Source: CAZVIJ01 sp964626735 (lineage in GTDB: Bacteria; Patescibacteriota; Dojkabacteria; JAOAGR01). Taken from it: a DNA stretch of 13,679 bases. The notes below the pieces were generated by a model. That model searched no databases. It saw only the letters and a list, made by a program, of their open reading frames with translations, and was not told the DNA's origin. Each line of letters begins with the position of its first letter. The first letter of the stretch is position 1. The translations under genes were made by a program, and so were the position numbers. Of the stretch, positions 4,609-12,074 are shown in pieces. The DNA lies in contig CAZVIJ010000047.1 in assembly GCA_964626735.1 (NCBI GenBank), positions 1 through 13,679 of the forward strand. The letters are read 5' to 3'.

Positions 4609-6234
4609 ATGCATGTGAGGGTTAGAGCTAAGAATTTATTTGCGAATGTTTATATCACCCCGAAGGAAATTTTGGAGCTCCTGCATTTTTCCGACTCGAT
4701 CGATATCCCGACGATAGAAGAAACAGTTCGAGCTATGTACCGCGGTATCTGGTGGTACACCGGTTTAGAGTTTCTGGCGGCTCAATTGATGGTTTTCTGT
4801 ATCGTATATGCTTCAAACTTCTATGATCATGCCAAGCCGTTTGAAGCGCTGGGAACCGCAGTGATTTTGCTTTTCCTGCTTCGCGTAGTCGTGAGCGTGA
4901 TTCTCAACGGCCACGTAAGCGTGCCGTTCCAAAAACTTACGCTCGGCAAAATAAATACGTTTATGCACGAGTTCCGCCCGTATCTCGGCAAGGACGCTAA
5001 CTATGCGATGAACGAGCTGTACGCCAACTACCGCTCGTATGGCTACGATGTCGCCCAAATTTTCAACAACTTGATCGATTTGTATATCGTACTTGCCTCT
5101 ACGCTCCTGACGCAAACCCATTCTGAAGGTAAGGCGGCGACGATCATTTTGACGGTTCTCGTGCTCGTAACGATGGGGATCTCGGGTTACCTGTACAATA
5201 ACGCTTCTCTGAAAGTCCGCGAGCAGTTCGTGCAGGACAAGGAACCGACGCGCAGAGACTACTTGCGACGCATTCATTTTCCCTTGGCATACAATCAAGT
5301 CAACAGCGTAGTTTTACCGCTTTGCATCATTTTTTTCGGTGTCTTCAAATTAGCCGATCTCATTCCGCAAATTGCTATTCTGCTGGGGCTTACCTCGTTC
5401 GGTTGGTCGTTGGTAAATAAGATATTGGAATTCACGATTACCAAAAGGGCTTTGCTCTCGGTAACCGCCAACCTTCGCGAAGTGACGCGGCGTTTTGTCG
5501 TTAACGACGAAGGGTACCGCGAAGTGTGCTCGTTAACGAAACCGAGCGAAGCGACGTTGTTGAAAAGCGGTAAGAATAAATCGTTGGTGCTTCGCAACTA
5601 TGTCCCGATGGTTCGAACTAACGGAATGGAAACAAAACGAGCCATCAATTTCGAATTTGTCCCCGGCCTGTATCAAATTAACGGCAAGAACGGAGTCGGA
5701 AAATCGACGTTTCTTGAATCTTTAAGTTTTCCCGGGGAAGAATTAGTTGAGCCGTGCGCTGGTGAAGCGGCTTTGATGGGTAAACCGCTTTTCGAATTCG
5801 CGAGATCGCTCAATGATCATCGTAAAGTCGTGCGGTACATAAGCAAGCACTCGCAGATACCCGAGATTCCAGGCAGCACTTTGGAATGTTTCGCTGATTT
5901 TCCGCTCATCAGGGAGTTTATGGAGGCGACGCTCAAGAACCCTAAAGAAAAATACTCGGACGGTGAACGGGGATTAATGCAGATATGCACTTCGGTGTGC
6001 GAATTCGATCACTCCGATTTTCATGTCCTGATAATCGACGAAATTCTTTCGAGAATTTACGAGGATGAGACCTACGGTTTACGAAGCGAGGTCTTGAAAC
6101 TGCTGTACGAACGATCTCGAGACAATAACGTAATCACCATCATCGTGGACCATATCGTTAAGCTCGATCGGATTACGCAGGTCGATATGTCTCTTGATGC
6201 CGATGGGAGCATCAAACTTATCGAACGTATTTAG
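4609..6234 (+). CDS. ABC protein with fused N-terminal membrane domain, 541 aa
   Basis: The first ~285 residues carry six predicted membrane helices (about 47-68, 80-100, 153-169, 176-196, 230-246 and 252-270), the layout of an exporter half-transporter. The nucleotide-binding domain follows: Walker A GKNGVGKST (359-367), Q-loop Q416, signature SDGER (450-454), Walker B VLIIDE (473-478) with catalytic E478, and switch His H515 in IIVDH. ATP hydrolysis looks possible. The signature has Asp in place of the first Gly of SGGQ, and the spacing from Walker A to the signature (about 85 residues) is short. It should work as a homodimer or with a partner encoded elsewhere. The substrate is unknown. 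The UMF1 permease gene follows after 30 bp but has its own -10 box. Confidence 0.82.
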   Translation: MHVRVRAKNLFANVYITPKEILELLHFSDSIDIPTIEETVRAMYRGIWWYTGLEFLAAQLMVFCIVYASNFYDHAKPFEALGTAVILLFLLRVVVSVILNGHVSVPFQKLTLGKINTFMHEFRPYLGKDANYAMNELYANYRSYGYDVAQIFNNLIDLYIVLASTLLTQTHSEGKAATIILTVLVLVTMGISGYLYNNASLKVREQFVQDKEPTRRDYLRRIHFPLAYNQVNSVVLPLCIIFFGVFKLADLIPQIAILLGLTSFGWSLVNKILEFTITKRALLSVTANLREVTRRFVVNDEGYREVCSLTKPSEATLLKSGKNKSLVLRNYVPMVRTNGMETKRAINFEFVPGLYQINGKNGVGKSTFLESLSFPGEELVEPCAGEAALMGKPLFEFARSLNDHRKVVRYISKHSQIPEIPGSTLECFADFPLIREFMEATLKNPKEKYSDGERGLMQICTSVCEFDHSDFHVLIIDEILSRIYEDETYGLRSEVLKLLYERSRDNNVITIIVDHIVKLDRITQVDMSLDADGSIKLIERI

Positions 6235-6252
6235 GAGCGTTCGGTAGCGTGC

Positions 6253-6264
6253 TATGATCAGATC
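6253..6264 (+). promoter_or_regulatory. extended -10 leaderless promoter of the MFS gene
   Basis: TATGAT (6253-6258), preceded by TG at 6250-6251, lies six bases before ATG 6265. This suggests the MFS gene can be transcribed independently of the ABC gene upstream. Confidence 0.6.
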
Positions 6265-7551
6265 ATGGCAAATAAGGCGCGTTTAGGTTGGTATCTGTAT
6301 GACTGGGCAAATTCCGCATTCTCGACGACGATCGTAACTGTCTTCTTCGGCCCGTACATTACTCAAATCGCGCGATTCGCCGCAGACGGCAGCGGGCGCA
6401 TTTCGGTGCTCGGAATGCCGGTTCAGGCATCTGCATATTTCCCGTTTCTGGTGACAATTTCGGTCGTTCTGCAAATATTGGTATTCCCCTTCATCGGGGC
6501 TGCAGCCGACTTTTTCGGACATAAGAAACGGCTTTTCCTCATATGCGCGTATATCGGAGCTCTTGCATCGACATTACTCTATGGAGTGACAGGAGCGCTC
6601 TATATGTATGGTGGTTTGCTGTTTATCATCGCTAATGTCGCCTTTGGAGCATCGATCGTGCTTTACAACTCGTATCTGAATAAAATCTCCGATGAGAATG
6701 ATCGCGATAAAGTTTCATCAATCGGCTGGGCATTCGGCTATTTAGGGGGAGGCCTCCTGCTGCTGCTCAATTTGGTATTGTTCTCATCGAGCGCGACATT
6801 GGGAATCACGAAGGGCCAAGCCGTCCGGATATCGCTCGCGTCGGCAGGCGTCTGGTGGGCTATTTTTACGATCTTTACTGCTGTCTGGCTTCCGAATGTC
6901 GGACGAGACAGTCAGCGAGCTCATTTTTCGCTGAAAGAGGAGTTGAGCGGTTTAAAGGCTACGATTCAGGAAATGCGGTCGCAGCCCAATACCCTCATGT
7001 TCTTGGTCGCATTTCTTTTGTTCAACGACGGCGTGCAAACGGTGATAACGCTATCCTCGCAATTCGGTCAGGAGGAACTAAAGCTGCCGATCGATACCTT
7101 AACGAAAACGATTCTGCTGGTGCAGTTCGTCGCGTTTGCGGGTACGTTGATTTTTAGAAAACTCGCTCGTCGGTATGGCGCGAAAACAACCATCCTTGCC
7201 TCATTAGTTGTATGGATCGCAGCAATACTATACGCATACGGCCTGCTTCATACCCAAAACCAATTCTTCGTACTCGCTATTTTGATCGGCCTCGTGCTTG
7301 GGGGAACGCAGGCCTTAAGCAGATCGTTGTTTTCAAGGCTGATCCCCGCGGGAAAAGAGGCAGAATACTTTTCCTTCTATGAAATAAGCGACAAAGGAAC
7401 CAGCTGGATAGGGCCGCTCGTCTTCGGACTTTCGCTGCAGTTGACCAATAACTTCAGGGTTGCGATCTTGTCGCTTGCATTTCTCTTCATCGCAGGTTTC
7501 TTTTTCCTGCTCAAGGTAAACGTAACGGGAATTCGGGCGAAAACTCTATAG
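6265..7551 (+). CDS. UMF1/Atg22-like MFS permease, 428 aa
   Basis: The N-terminal GWYLYDWANSAF (8-19) is the diagnostic opening of the UMF1 family (MFS, PF11700, COG2270), related to the yeast vacuolar effluxer Atg22. About twelve hydrophobic helices fill the protein, with a cytoplasmic loop motif GAAADFFGHKKR (78-89) between helices 2 and 3 corresponding to MFS motif A, and a charged central loop around residues 210-235. Eukaryotic Atg22 exports amino acids; bacterial members are mostly uncharacterised, so amino-acid or small-metabolite efflux is only an inference. The length is standard. The start at 6265 begins exactly at the conserved N-terminus and follows TATGAT by six bases. Confidence 0.92.
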   Translation: MANKARLGWYLYDWANSAFSTTIVTVFFGPYITQIARFAADGSGRISVLGMPVQASAYFPFLVTISVVLQILVFPFIGAAADFFGHKKRLFLICAYIGALASTLLYGVTGALYMYGGLLFIIANVAFGASIVLYNSYLNKISDENDRDKVSSIGWAFGYLGGGLLLLLNLVLFSSSATLGITKGQAVRISLASAGVWWAIFTIFTAVWLPNVGRDSQRAHFSLKEELSGLKATIQEMRSQPNTLMFLVAFLLFNDGVQTVITLSSQFGQEELKLPIDTLTKTILLVQFVAFAGTLIFRKLARRYGAKTTILASLVVWIAAILYAYGLLHTQNQFFVLAILIGLVLGGTQALSRSLFSRLIPAGKEAEYFSFYEISDKGTSWIGPLVFGLSLQLTNNFRVAILSLAFLFIAGFFFLLKVNVTGIRAKTL

Positions 7552-7764
7552 TGTAACTAGCAATCACTACATTATCATAATTCCTTAAGGAATCAAGCTA
7601 TAGCAAAAAAATTAAATAGTGTATTCGTATGTGTCAAAATTTACATTTCTGATTTATTCAGAATAGATGCTCGTCATCGTGCCGGTATTACCGGCGTCGC
7701 TCTTAACCTAATATATACATACATTACATAAAATAATTAAAGAAAGTAAAAGGAGGAACAATAT
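7552..7764 (+). promoter_or_regulatory. structured leader/regulatory region of the GlsB-like gene
   Basis: This 213-bp gap holds three symmetric elements: a perfect 14-bp palindrome ATTCCTTAAGGAAT (7580-7593), a hairpin TTCTGA/TCAGAA around TTTAT (7647-7663), and the dyad GCCGGTATTACCGGC (7681-7695). An AT-rich stretch containing TAATATATA-like -10 candidates follows (about 7709-7740), then AGGAGG. A promoter must lie here, but I cannot pick a single -35/-10 pair with confidence. No gene is seen. Confidence 0.5.
7748..7757 (+). promoter_or_regulatory. canonical Shine-Dalgarno site
   Basis: AAAAGGAGGA with AGGAGG at 7751-7756 ends eight bases before ATG 7765, which is ideal spacing. It is the only strong ribosome binding site in the window and stands out against the leaderless starts of most other genes. 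Confidence 0.85.
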
Positions 7765-8040
7765 ATGATAAATTTCTTAGTCTGGATTATAGTTGGCGGT
7801 CTTGCCGGCTGGGTTGCAAGCTTAATCATGAAAACCGATGCGGAGCAAGGTCCACTTGCGAACATCATCATCGGTATGGTTGGCGCCTTGATCGGTGGAT
7901 TCATTGTCACACTATTGACAAAAGGTAATGCAGATCTCACAACTGCGTATACCAACTTCAGTCTAACAAGTTTGCTTGTATCAATTCTAGGCGCAGTAAT
8001 TCTCATTGGAGCCATGAAAATGCTTAGGAAAGCAGCTTAA
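7765..8040 (+). CDS. GlsB/YeaQ/YmgE (transglycosylase-associated) family membrane protein, 91 aa
   Basis: Three hydrophobic helices (about 2-21, 32-52 and 66-86) and the family motifs VGGLAGWVAS (10-19), NIIIGMVGALIGGF (33-46) and the closing SILGAVILI identify the Transgly_assoc family (PF04226). Members are small inner-membrane proteins, often stress-induced; their molecular role is not established despite the name. The gene is isolated as a single transcription unit: a long structured leader, AGGAGG before the start, and a strong terminator 23 bases after the stop. That is a high-expression layout. A paralogue lies at 12458-12721 with the same domain but a leaderless start. Confidence 0.93.
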   Translation: MINFLVWIIVGGLAGWVASLIMKTDAEQGPLANIIIGMVGALIGGFIVTLLTKGNADLTTAYTNFSLTSLLVSILGAVILIGAMKMLRKAA

Positions 8041-8061
8041 ATAGCCAATTGTTGTTTATTG

Positions 8062-8087
8062 AAAACGGAGCGATGCTCCGTTTTTTT
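8062..8087 (+). terminator. strong intrinsic terminator
   Basis: CGGAGC (8066-8071) pairs with GCTCCG (8075-8080) around GAT, extended by AAAA (8062-8065) pairing with the first four of seven T (8081-8087). It closes the GlsB-like transcription unit. The A-tract also permits weaker termination from the right. Confidence 0.92.
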
Positions 8088-8108
8088 GTGTTTGCCGACA
8101 AAAATTCA

Positions 8109-8122
8109 TACAATCGGGATGT
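8109..8122 (+). promoter_or_regulatory. leaderless promoter of the OpuAC-like gene
   Basis: TACAAT (8109-8114) lies eight bases before ATG 8123. No Shine-Dalgarno site is present. Another ATG at 8119 is out of frame. Confidence 0.5.
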
Positions 8123-8917
8123 ATGCCTGGAGGAAACATAGTACTTGGAGTCTTGAACGTCACCGCATTTGAAGTTTTAGGATACGTCGTTAAGAAAAAA
8201 CTTGAATCGCTGGGGTATGATGTCCATGTGGTCGAGGGAAACCACGAGGATATATTCCATTTGGTCGCGAATGGAGAAGTAGATTTGCTGGTTGGGGCAT
8301 GGCTGCCGCAGGCGCACCAATTGTATTGGGAAGAGTACAAAGACAAGCTCATCAGCGTTTCCGTGCTCTACGAGGATGTGAAGCTGTTTTGGGCAGCTCC
8401 AACATTTATGCCTATTACCAAGATAGACGATCTGCTGCTGCCGGAAGTCGCCGCCAAAACGAACAAGCTCATCAGAACCATCGGTCCCGGCGCAAGTATC
8501 ACGAGGCTTTCTTACGAGGTATTCGAAAGTTATGGATTGGCTGGCGCAGGATATTCGATCAGCATCGGCTCAGAGGCCGAATGGATCGCATGGATCGACG
8601 AAAAGATGAACCAAGGCGAATGGTTCGTGTTTCCCATGTGGCAGCCGCAGTACGCGAATAAGGCGTATAGCTTCAGGCAGCTGGAAGATACGAAAGGAAT
8701 CTTCGTTCACTCAAACAATTGCGAACTGATCGCTAACCAGAATTTCCCCTCGAAAGTGCAACCGAATGTACTCGAGGAACTAAAGCAAATCAAGACAACG
8801 GTTGATGCAGTCACTGAAATGGATTATCTTGTGCAGGTCAAAGGCAAGACTCCCGAATCGGCGGTTGATTCCGTCTACTTCAAAAAGAAGCGATCTTTCT
8901 TTGGCAGGTTATCATGA
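8123..8917 (+). CDS. glycine-betaine-binding (OpuAC, PF04069) domain protein without signal peptide, 264 aa
   Basis: The sequence follows the OpuAC/ProX substrate-binding fold: VDLLVGAWLPQAHQLYWEEYKDKL (split as 53-76), the IGPGASITRLSYEVFESYGL region (split as about 115-135), WIAWIDEKMNQGEWFVFPMWQPQ, and the EDTKGIF segment. Conserved Trp residues in these blocks would form the aromatic cage for quaternary amines. Family members are normally exported or lipidated, or fused to a permease. Here translation starts directly at the mature domain, and no in-frame start exists upstream back to the terminator. No permease or ATPase gene of the same system is nearby. A cytosolic binding or sensory role is possible. 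Its TGA overlaps the ATG of the next gene (ATGA), implying translational coupling with a membrane-anchored partner. Confidence 0.87.
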   Translation: MPGGNIVLGVLNVTAFEVLGYVVKKKLESLGYDVHVVEGNHEDIFHLVANGEVDLLVGAWLPQAHQLYWEEYKDKLISVSVLYEDVKLFWAAPTFMPITKIDDLLLPEVAAKTNKLIRTIGPGASITRLSYEVFESYGLAGAGYSISIGSEAEWIAWIDEKMNQGEWFVFPMWQPQYANKAYSFRQLEDTKGIFVHSNNCELIANQNFPSKVQPNVLEELKQIKTTVDAVTEMDYLVQVKGKTPESAVDSVYFKKKRSFFGRLS

Positions 8918-9576
8918 ACAAAAACAAAACTTCCGGATCTACCAAAACGATGCTTATCATTTTCGCGGCGCTTTTCATAGGCTGCGGTTTATTGATGGTA
9001 TTCGTACCCAAAATTACCGATTCAAAGGTCAAAGATATCCTTGACGATAGCGCTAGCGATATCTCTTCGACTAAGCCGACGGCAACGAGCATCGTTACAA
9101 CAACCACCTCGCCAACGCCATCAGTTACGCATGAGCCGATTCGGTTCAGTCCGACGCCAACGCATGGAGAAATCCCGATAAATCCTGGGGCGTTGGTCAA
9201 TATCAAGGATCTAATCGGGAAGCCGATGCCGGAACTTGAAGGAATGTTCTCGACGCATAGAAACGACAGCGGCAGCATTTCGGTAGAGAATGCGAAATAT
9301 CACCTCGTTCTCAATAGCCTCGATGATCAAAACGCAACATTCGCCGAACTGAGCGTCAAGCAGTTGGGGAAGTGCAATGCCGACAAGAGCGTAAGCGATT
9401 ACGTCGATACCCTTTTCAAGTACGCCGGTCTGGACCCGACGATAAAAGGGCAGGCATTAAACGACAGCCTTGGCGTGGGCCTTGTCAATTTCCACGATTA
9501 CGAAAACAAATACAAAGTTTCCGCTGGGTGCACTAACTCAGGAGGCCTCTACTCAATAAGCATTTCAACTAAATAA
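8914..9576 (+). CDS. membrane-anchored protein with Thr/Pro-rich linker, 220 aa
   Basis: A short basic N-terminus is followed by one membrane helix (about 12-31, TMLIIFAALFIGCGLLMVFV), then a low-complexity linker rich in Thr, Ser and Pro (about 51-84, with TTTTSPTPS), and a C-terminal globular domain (about 93-220) containing only two cysteines, C154 and C206, which could form a disulfide outside the cell. The domain is not recognised; its SGSISVENAKYHLVLNSL region looks beta-rich. The start overlaps the previous stop as ATGA, with only a weak GGCAGG upstream, so it probably depends on translation of the OpuAC-like gene. Placement outside the cytoplasm is inferred from the positive N-terminus. 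Confidence 0.75.
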   Translation: MNKNKTSGSTKTMLIIFAALFIGCGLLMVFVPKITDSKVKDILDDSASDISSTKPTATSIVTTTTSPTPSVTHEPIRFSPTPTHGEIPINPGALVNIKDLIGKPMPELEGMFSTHRNDSGSISVENAKYHLVLNSLDDQNATFAELSVKQLGKCNADKSVSDYVDTLFKYAGLDPTIKGQALNDSLGVGLVNFHDYENKYKVSAGCTNSGGLYSISISTK

Positions 9577-9599
9577 TCGCCTTTTACTCGATACTGCGG

Positions 9600-9610
9600 T
9601 AGTATTGTGC
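9600..9610 (+). promoter_or_regulatory. leaderless promoter of the 9611 gene
   Basis: TAGTAT (9600-9605) lies five bases before ATG 9611. This choice rejects the in-frame TTG at 9605, which would fall inside the -10 box. Confidence 0.55.
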
Positions 9611-9961
9611 ATGGAACAAGAAAACCAGAATAACGGAACGAATGCTTCGCCGGTTGTAGAGCCGCAAATTGTTGCACCACCAGCAGGCGCAGGAGTACAG
9701 CCCACGGCTGCTCAGCCGACCTATGCCGCTCAGCCGCCGAAGAAAGGCAATGGACTCAAGATCGCACTTATAACGTGCGGTCTGCTGCTGCTTTGCCCGC
9801 TGATTCTATGCGGGTTGATTTTCGCGATCCCCTCGAATAGGAAAGCGTTTGTCGATGTATTCCAGGAAGGACTGAACAGCAGCAGTACGACTGGCACCGG
9901 TACCCCCGAGCGCGTAACGCCAACTCCAACCGATGCTGATTACCTAGATCAAGAAGACTAA
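9611..9961 (+). CDS. small single-span protein with Pro/Ala/Gln-rich head, 116 aa
   Basis: Residues 1-45 are a disordered, Asn/Gln/Pro/Ala-rich head (PQIVAPPAGAGVQPTAAQP). A basic KKGNGLK precedes one long hydrophobic helix (about 50-74) with three cysteines (C56, C62, C67), followed by a polar tail with repeated Thr/Ser and TPTPTDAD near the end. The layout resembles the many small Pro-rich-head/one-span proteins of bacterial envelopes, but the family is not recognised. The tail resembles the Thr/Pro linker of the gene just upstream. ATG 9611 is preferred over TTG 9605 because TAGTAT ends five bases before it. The stop lies one base from the stop of the convergent metalloprotease gene. Confidence 0.65.
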   Translation: MEQENQNNGTNASPVVEPQIVAPPAGAGVQPTAAQPTYAAQPPKKGNGLKIALITCGLLLLCPLILCGLIFAIPSNRKAFVDVFQEGLNSSSTTGTGTPERVTPTPTDADYLDQED

Positions 9962-9962
9962 A

Positions 9963-11231
9963 TTACTTATACCCGTTGATAACGATAATGAGGGTTCCGT
10001 CAGGTTTTGATAGGAACCCTTTTCCATCGTCGTACGAGAATATGTCGATGAACATGTCGCGGTCGCTACCGGTAAATGTGCCTTTGTAATAAATAACGTT
10101 ATGCTTATCGACCGTTTTCGTGAATGTACCCTTCCAGCCTCGGACAGGCAGTTCTGATGCGAGGTAGTCTTTCGTTTCTTCAATCGCATGAAGCTTTTTT
10201 ACCAGGAGCGGTTGGACGTCGATATACTTGTAATCGGGATTCTTGCGATATTTCTCGATAACGTCCAAATCGTACTTAAGCCCGTCTGTTTGCAAGTTAA
10301 CGAACGATGCCGCATGGGGGAACTTATTCGGCTTAAGGTTTTCAATCGGCTCCGAGAGGAATTCGAGCGCCCACTCCTTCCGAGTATCGGAATAATCGCT
10401 GTCCCTCGTTGATATGACTCCGGATACCGTCTCAGCCATATCCTCAATAATCTGGGTTTTGGCATACGTATTTGTTTTCTCGGTGTCGGGATTGATGAGG
10501 GTGTACTGAATCTTTTCTCCGCTATCCGATCGTCTCCAGTTGCCTGCTTTTGCGAACGATTTGCATACTTCTGAATCTTCAAAGGTCTCTATCCACCCTT
10601 TTTTCGAGCGTGCATTGTTATAGATGGCAAACCAGCTTTCGGATCGGGCTACCTCGTTGAATTGGCTCACATGCACCAGCTCATGCTCGAACGTGCGGTA
10701 CGTGTTATCGATAGTTTTGTTCGCGTCGGGATCGGGATCGAACGAACGATCGTTGAAGAAAACGTAGCTGCCGCTCGCGAAAGCCTGCAACTTGCCGTTG
10801 GCGAAATCTGGTTCGTGAACTTCACCCTCTTTATAGGTGACAATCGCTGTCGGCCCTGGAGATAGGAGCTTTTGGGGAGTCTGGTCGATAAACCGCTTGA
10901 TAAGATAAAGCTGCGTTGCCGTATACGCTTTTTTAGGGCTTCTGACGAACTTGATATTCTTATACGTCTCCTGAACGGTAAACCCTTCCGGAAGCTGAAC
11001 GACTCCCAACAGCCGAAGTTCTTCCTCGTCAAAGTAGCTTTGGGTCAGCTCGTTGAACGTCCGCGTTCCCGGATCGACCTTATAGATAAAGCTGTTCTTG
11101 ATAAATGGGGAATCGGAAAGCTTATAGACGGTGTAGACCACGCCCGTGGTAAGGATACAGACGATGAGAGCGCAACTGAAAAGCGCGCCGCAAAACTTGA
11201 ATACTTTCTTTGATGCCGATTGAGAGCTCAT
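9963..11231 (-). CDS. membrane-anchored putative zinc metalloprotease (HExxH), 422 aa
   Basis: After a basic N-terminus a single membrane helix (about 12-36) anchors the protein. The large domain that follows should lie outside the cytoplasm. HELVH (183-187) in the context TFEHELVHVSQF is a zincin active-site helix, with E184 as catalytic base and H183/H187 as zinc ligands. EDMAE (263-267), about 76 residues later, is a good candidate for the helix carrying the third, Glu ligand, as in gluzincins. Substrate and family are unknown; the remaining sequence does not match a family I know. The C-terminal ~100 residues form a beta-rich segment (GWKGTFTKTVDKHNVIYYKG). An extended -10 box TGGTATAAT lies upstream. 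It converges on the 9611 gene with a one-base gap. Confidence 0.75.
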   Translation of the reverse strand: MSSQSASKKVFKFCGALFSCALIVCILTTGVVYTVYKLSDSPFIKNSFIYKVDPGTRTFNELTQSYFDEEELRLLGVVQLPEGFTVQETYKNIKFVRSPKKAYTATQLYLIKRFIDQTPQKLLSPGPTAIVTYKEGEVHEPDFANGKLQAFASGSYVFFNDRSFDPDPDANKTIDNTYRTFEHELVHVSQFNEVARSESWFAIYNNARSKKGWIETFEDSEVCKSFAKAGNWRRSDSGEKIQYTLINPDTEKTNTYAKTQIIEDMAETVSGVISTRDSDYSDTRKEWALEFLSEPIENLKPNKFPHAASFVNLQTDGLKYDLDVIEKYRKNPDYKYIDVQPLLVKKLHAIEETKDYLASELPVRGWKGTFTKTVDKHNVIYYKGTFTGSDRDMFIDIFSYDDGKGFLSKPDGTLIIVINGYK

Positions 11232-11252
11232 CCTAAGAACAAATTATACCAT
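11232..11252 (-). promoter_or_regulatory. extended -10 promoter of the metalloprotease gene
   Basis: On the minus strand TGG precedes a perfect TATAAT (11248 to 11243). The gap to ATG is 11 bases, so the leader would be only about 3-5 bases: nearly, but not strictly, leaderless. Confidence 0.6.
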
Positions 11253-11291
11253 TCCAGTAACCCTAGCAGACTAAAGTATCGCATTAATTAA

Positions 11292-11303
11292 GATAAAAGA
11301 AGA
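11292..11303 (+). promoter_or_regulatory. possible leaderless promoter of the YtxH-like gene
   Basis: GATAAA (11292-11297) lies six bases before ATG 11304. It matches the -10 consensus at four of six positions. The purines AGAAGA between it and the ATG could also act as a weak ribosome binding site. Confidence 0.35.
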
Positions 11304-11663
11304 ATGAACGAAGCAAGAAACACCAAAAACACAGGAGCTCTCCTATCTACGCTGGGACTGGGAGTGGCGCTTGGAGCAGCTGGTCTATATTACGCTAAAA
11401 ATAGAGACCAGGTCAACAAGAAGGTACTTGATGCGAAGGACCAAATCCAAAAGAAAACCGGCAACCTCGTGACGAAAATCAAGGACAGCCTCATGAAGAC
11501 CCAAAATACTATCGACGATAAAGTCGACTCGATGGCCGACCAGGCAGACTTCGAGACTGACAAGCTGATCGATACCATTAATGAGGAAAAGCCAAAAGCA
11601 TTGGATAAGGCGAAGAACTTCATGTCCCGCAAAACGCCTACCCCGAACGCTGCGGTAATCTAA
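11304..11663 (+). CDS. YtxH-like small membrane protein, 119 aa
   Basis: An N-terminal Gly/Ala/Leu-rich helix (about 11-30, GALLSTLGLGVALGAAGLYY) is followed directly by a long, charged amphipathic helix (32-107) rich in Lys, Asp and Gln, with no Pro until position 97. This is the architecture of YtxH/gas-vesicle-like general stress proteins (PF12732), where the helix forms a coiled coil on the cytoplasmic side. The similarity is architectural rather than motif-based, so the family call is tentative. It ends with a TPTP-containing tail. A bidirectional terminator lies 21 bases after the stop. Confidence 0.6.
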   Translation: MNEARNTKNTGALLSTLGLGVALGAAGLYYAKNRDQVNKKVLDAKDQIQKKTGNLVTKIKDSLMKTQNTIDDKVDSMADQADFETDKLIDTINEEKPKALDKAKNFMSRKTPTPNAAVI

Positions 11664-11684
11664 ATCGTTCTTCACGACGAAACG

Positions 11685-11710
11685 AAAGGGGTGGCAATCG
11701 CCATCCCTTT
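11685..11710. terminator. bidirectional intrinsic terminator
   Basis: AAAGGGGTGGC (11685-11695) pairs with GCCATCCCTTT (11700-11710) through 11 pairs including one G-T wobble, around loop AATC. The stem carries T-runs on its right side and, read leftward, the complement of AAA plus nearby A-rich DNA. It separates the YtxH-like gene from the convergent minus-strand gene, whose stop codon starts at the last stem base. Confidence 0.8.
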
Positions 11711-12039
11711 TAATATTCGAAATACTCGAGAACTTCTGGCGACATCTCCGAGCGTTTCACCAACTTTGCCGCGAGCCATTTGAACTTTCTCGACGTATAC
11801 GGGCTACAGGTCTCAGGCACGCTTTCATGATCGAGGAAGTACGAAAGCATCTTTAGCTCTTGGAAATACCTCAATTCATCGAGAAACGTATCGTTTATCC
11901 CGTAATATTTGAGTTCCCTTACGTGTTCTTTCATGCGGGAATATTCCTGAGAAACACTTGCTTTAAGTTCATTGATGGGAAGATTGCACACCGTATCGAT
12001 AAATTCGACGAGTTTGTCTTTTCTTCGTCTTCGGGACAT
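11710..12039 (-). CDS. hypothetical basic/helical protein, 109 aa
   Basis: The protein begins with a strongly basic SRRRRKDK and is predicted to be mostly helical, with alternating charged and hydrophobic residues and many Tyr and Glu (for example LDELRYFQELKMLSYFLD). It has no membrane segment. I do not recognise it. The Arg-rich N-terminus could contact nucleic acid, but that is a guess. On the minus strand TATGAT (12057 to 12052) lies 12 bases before ATG, giving a leader of about five bases and no Shine-Dalgarno site. It is divergent from the YggT-like gene, and the 3' end abuts the bidirectional terminator. Confidence 0.65.
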   Translation of the reverse strand: MSRRRRKDKLVEFIDTVCNLPINELKASVSQEYSRMKEHVRELKYYGINDTFLDELRYFQELKMLSYFLDHESVPETCSPYTSRKFKWLAAKLVKRSEMSPEVLEYFEY

Positions 12040-12059
12040 TGGTATGTATGTATCATAAA

Positions 12060-12074
12060 GATACTCACAAAGAT
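12060..12074 (+). promoter_or_regulatory. possible leaderless promoter of the YggT-like gene
   Basis: GATACT (12060-12065) lies nine bases before ATG 12075 and matches the -10 consensus at four of six positions. Earlier in-frame starts (TTG 12039, ATG 12048) have poorer upstream hexamers. Confidence 0.35.

Noticed and set aside
4813..5298. 161-codon minus-strand frame inside the ABC gene
   Set aside because: It lies wholly within a gene with intact ABC motifs, is rich in His/Arg typical of antisense translation, and has no start signals.
8880..9278. 132-codon minus-strand frame
   Set aside because: Antisense to the anchored protein at 8914. Its Val/Gly-rich content comes from the Thr/Pro linker read backwards.
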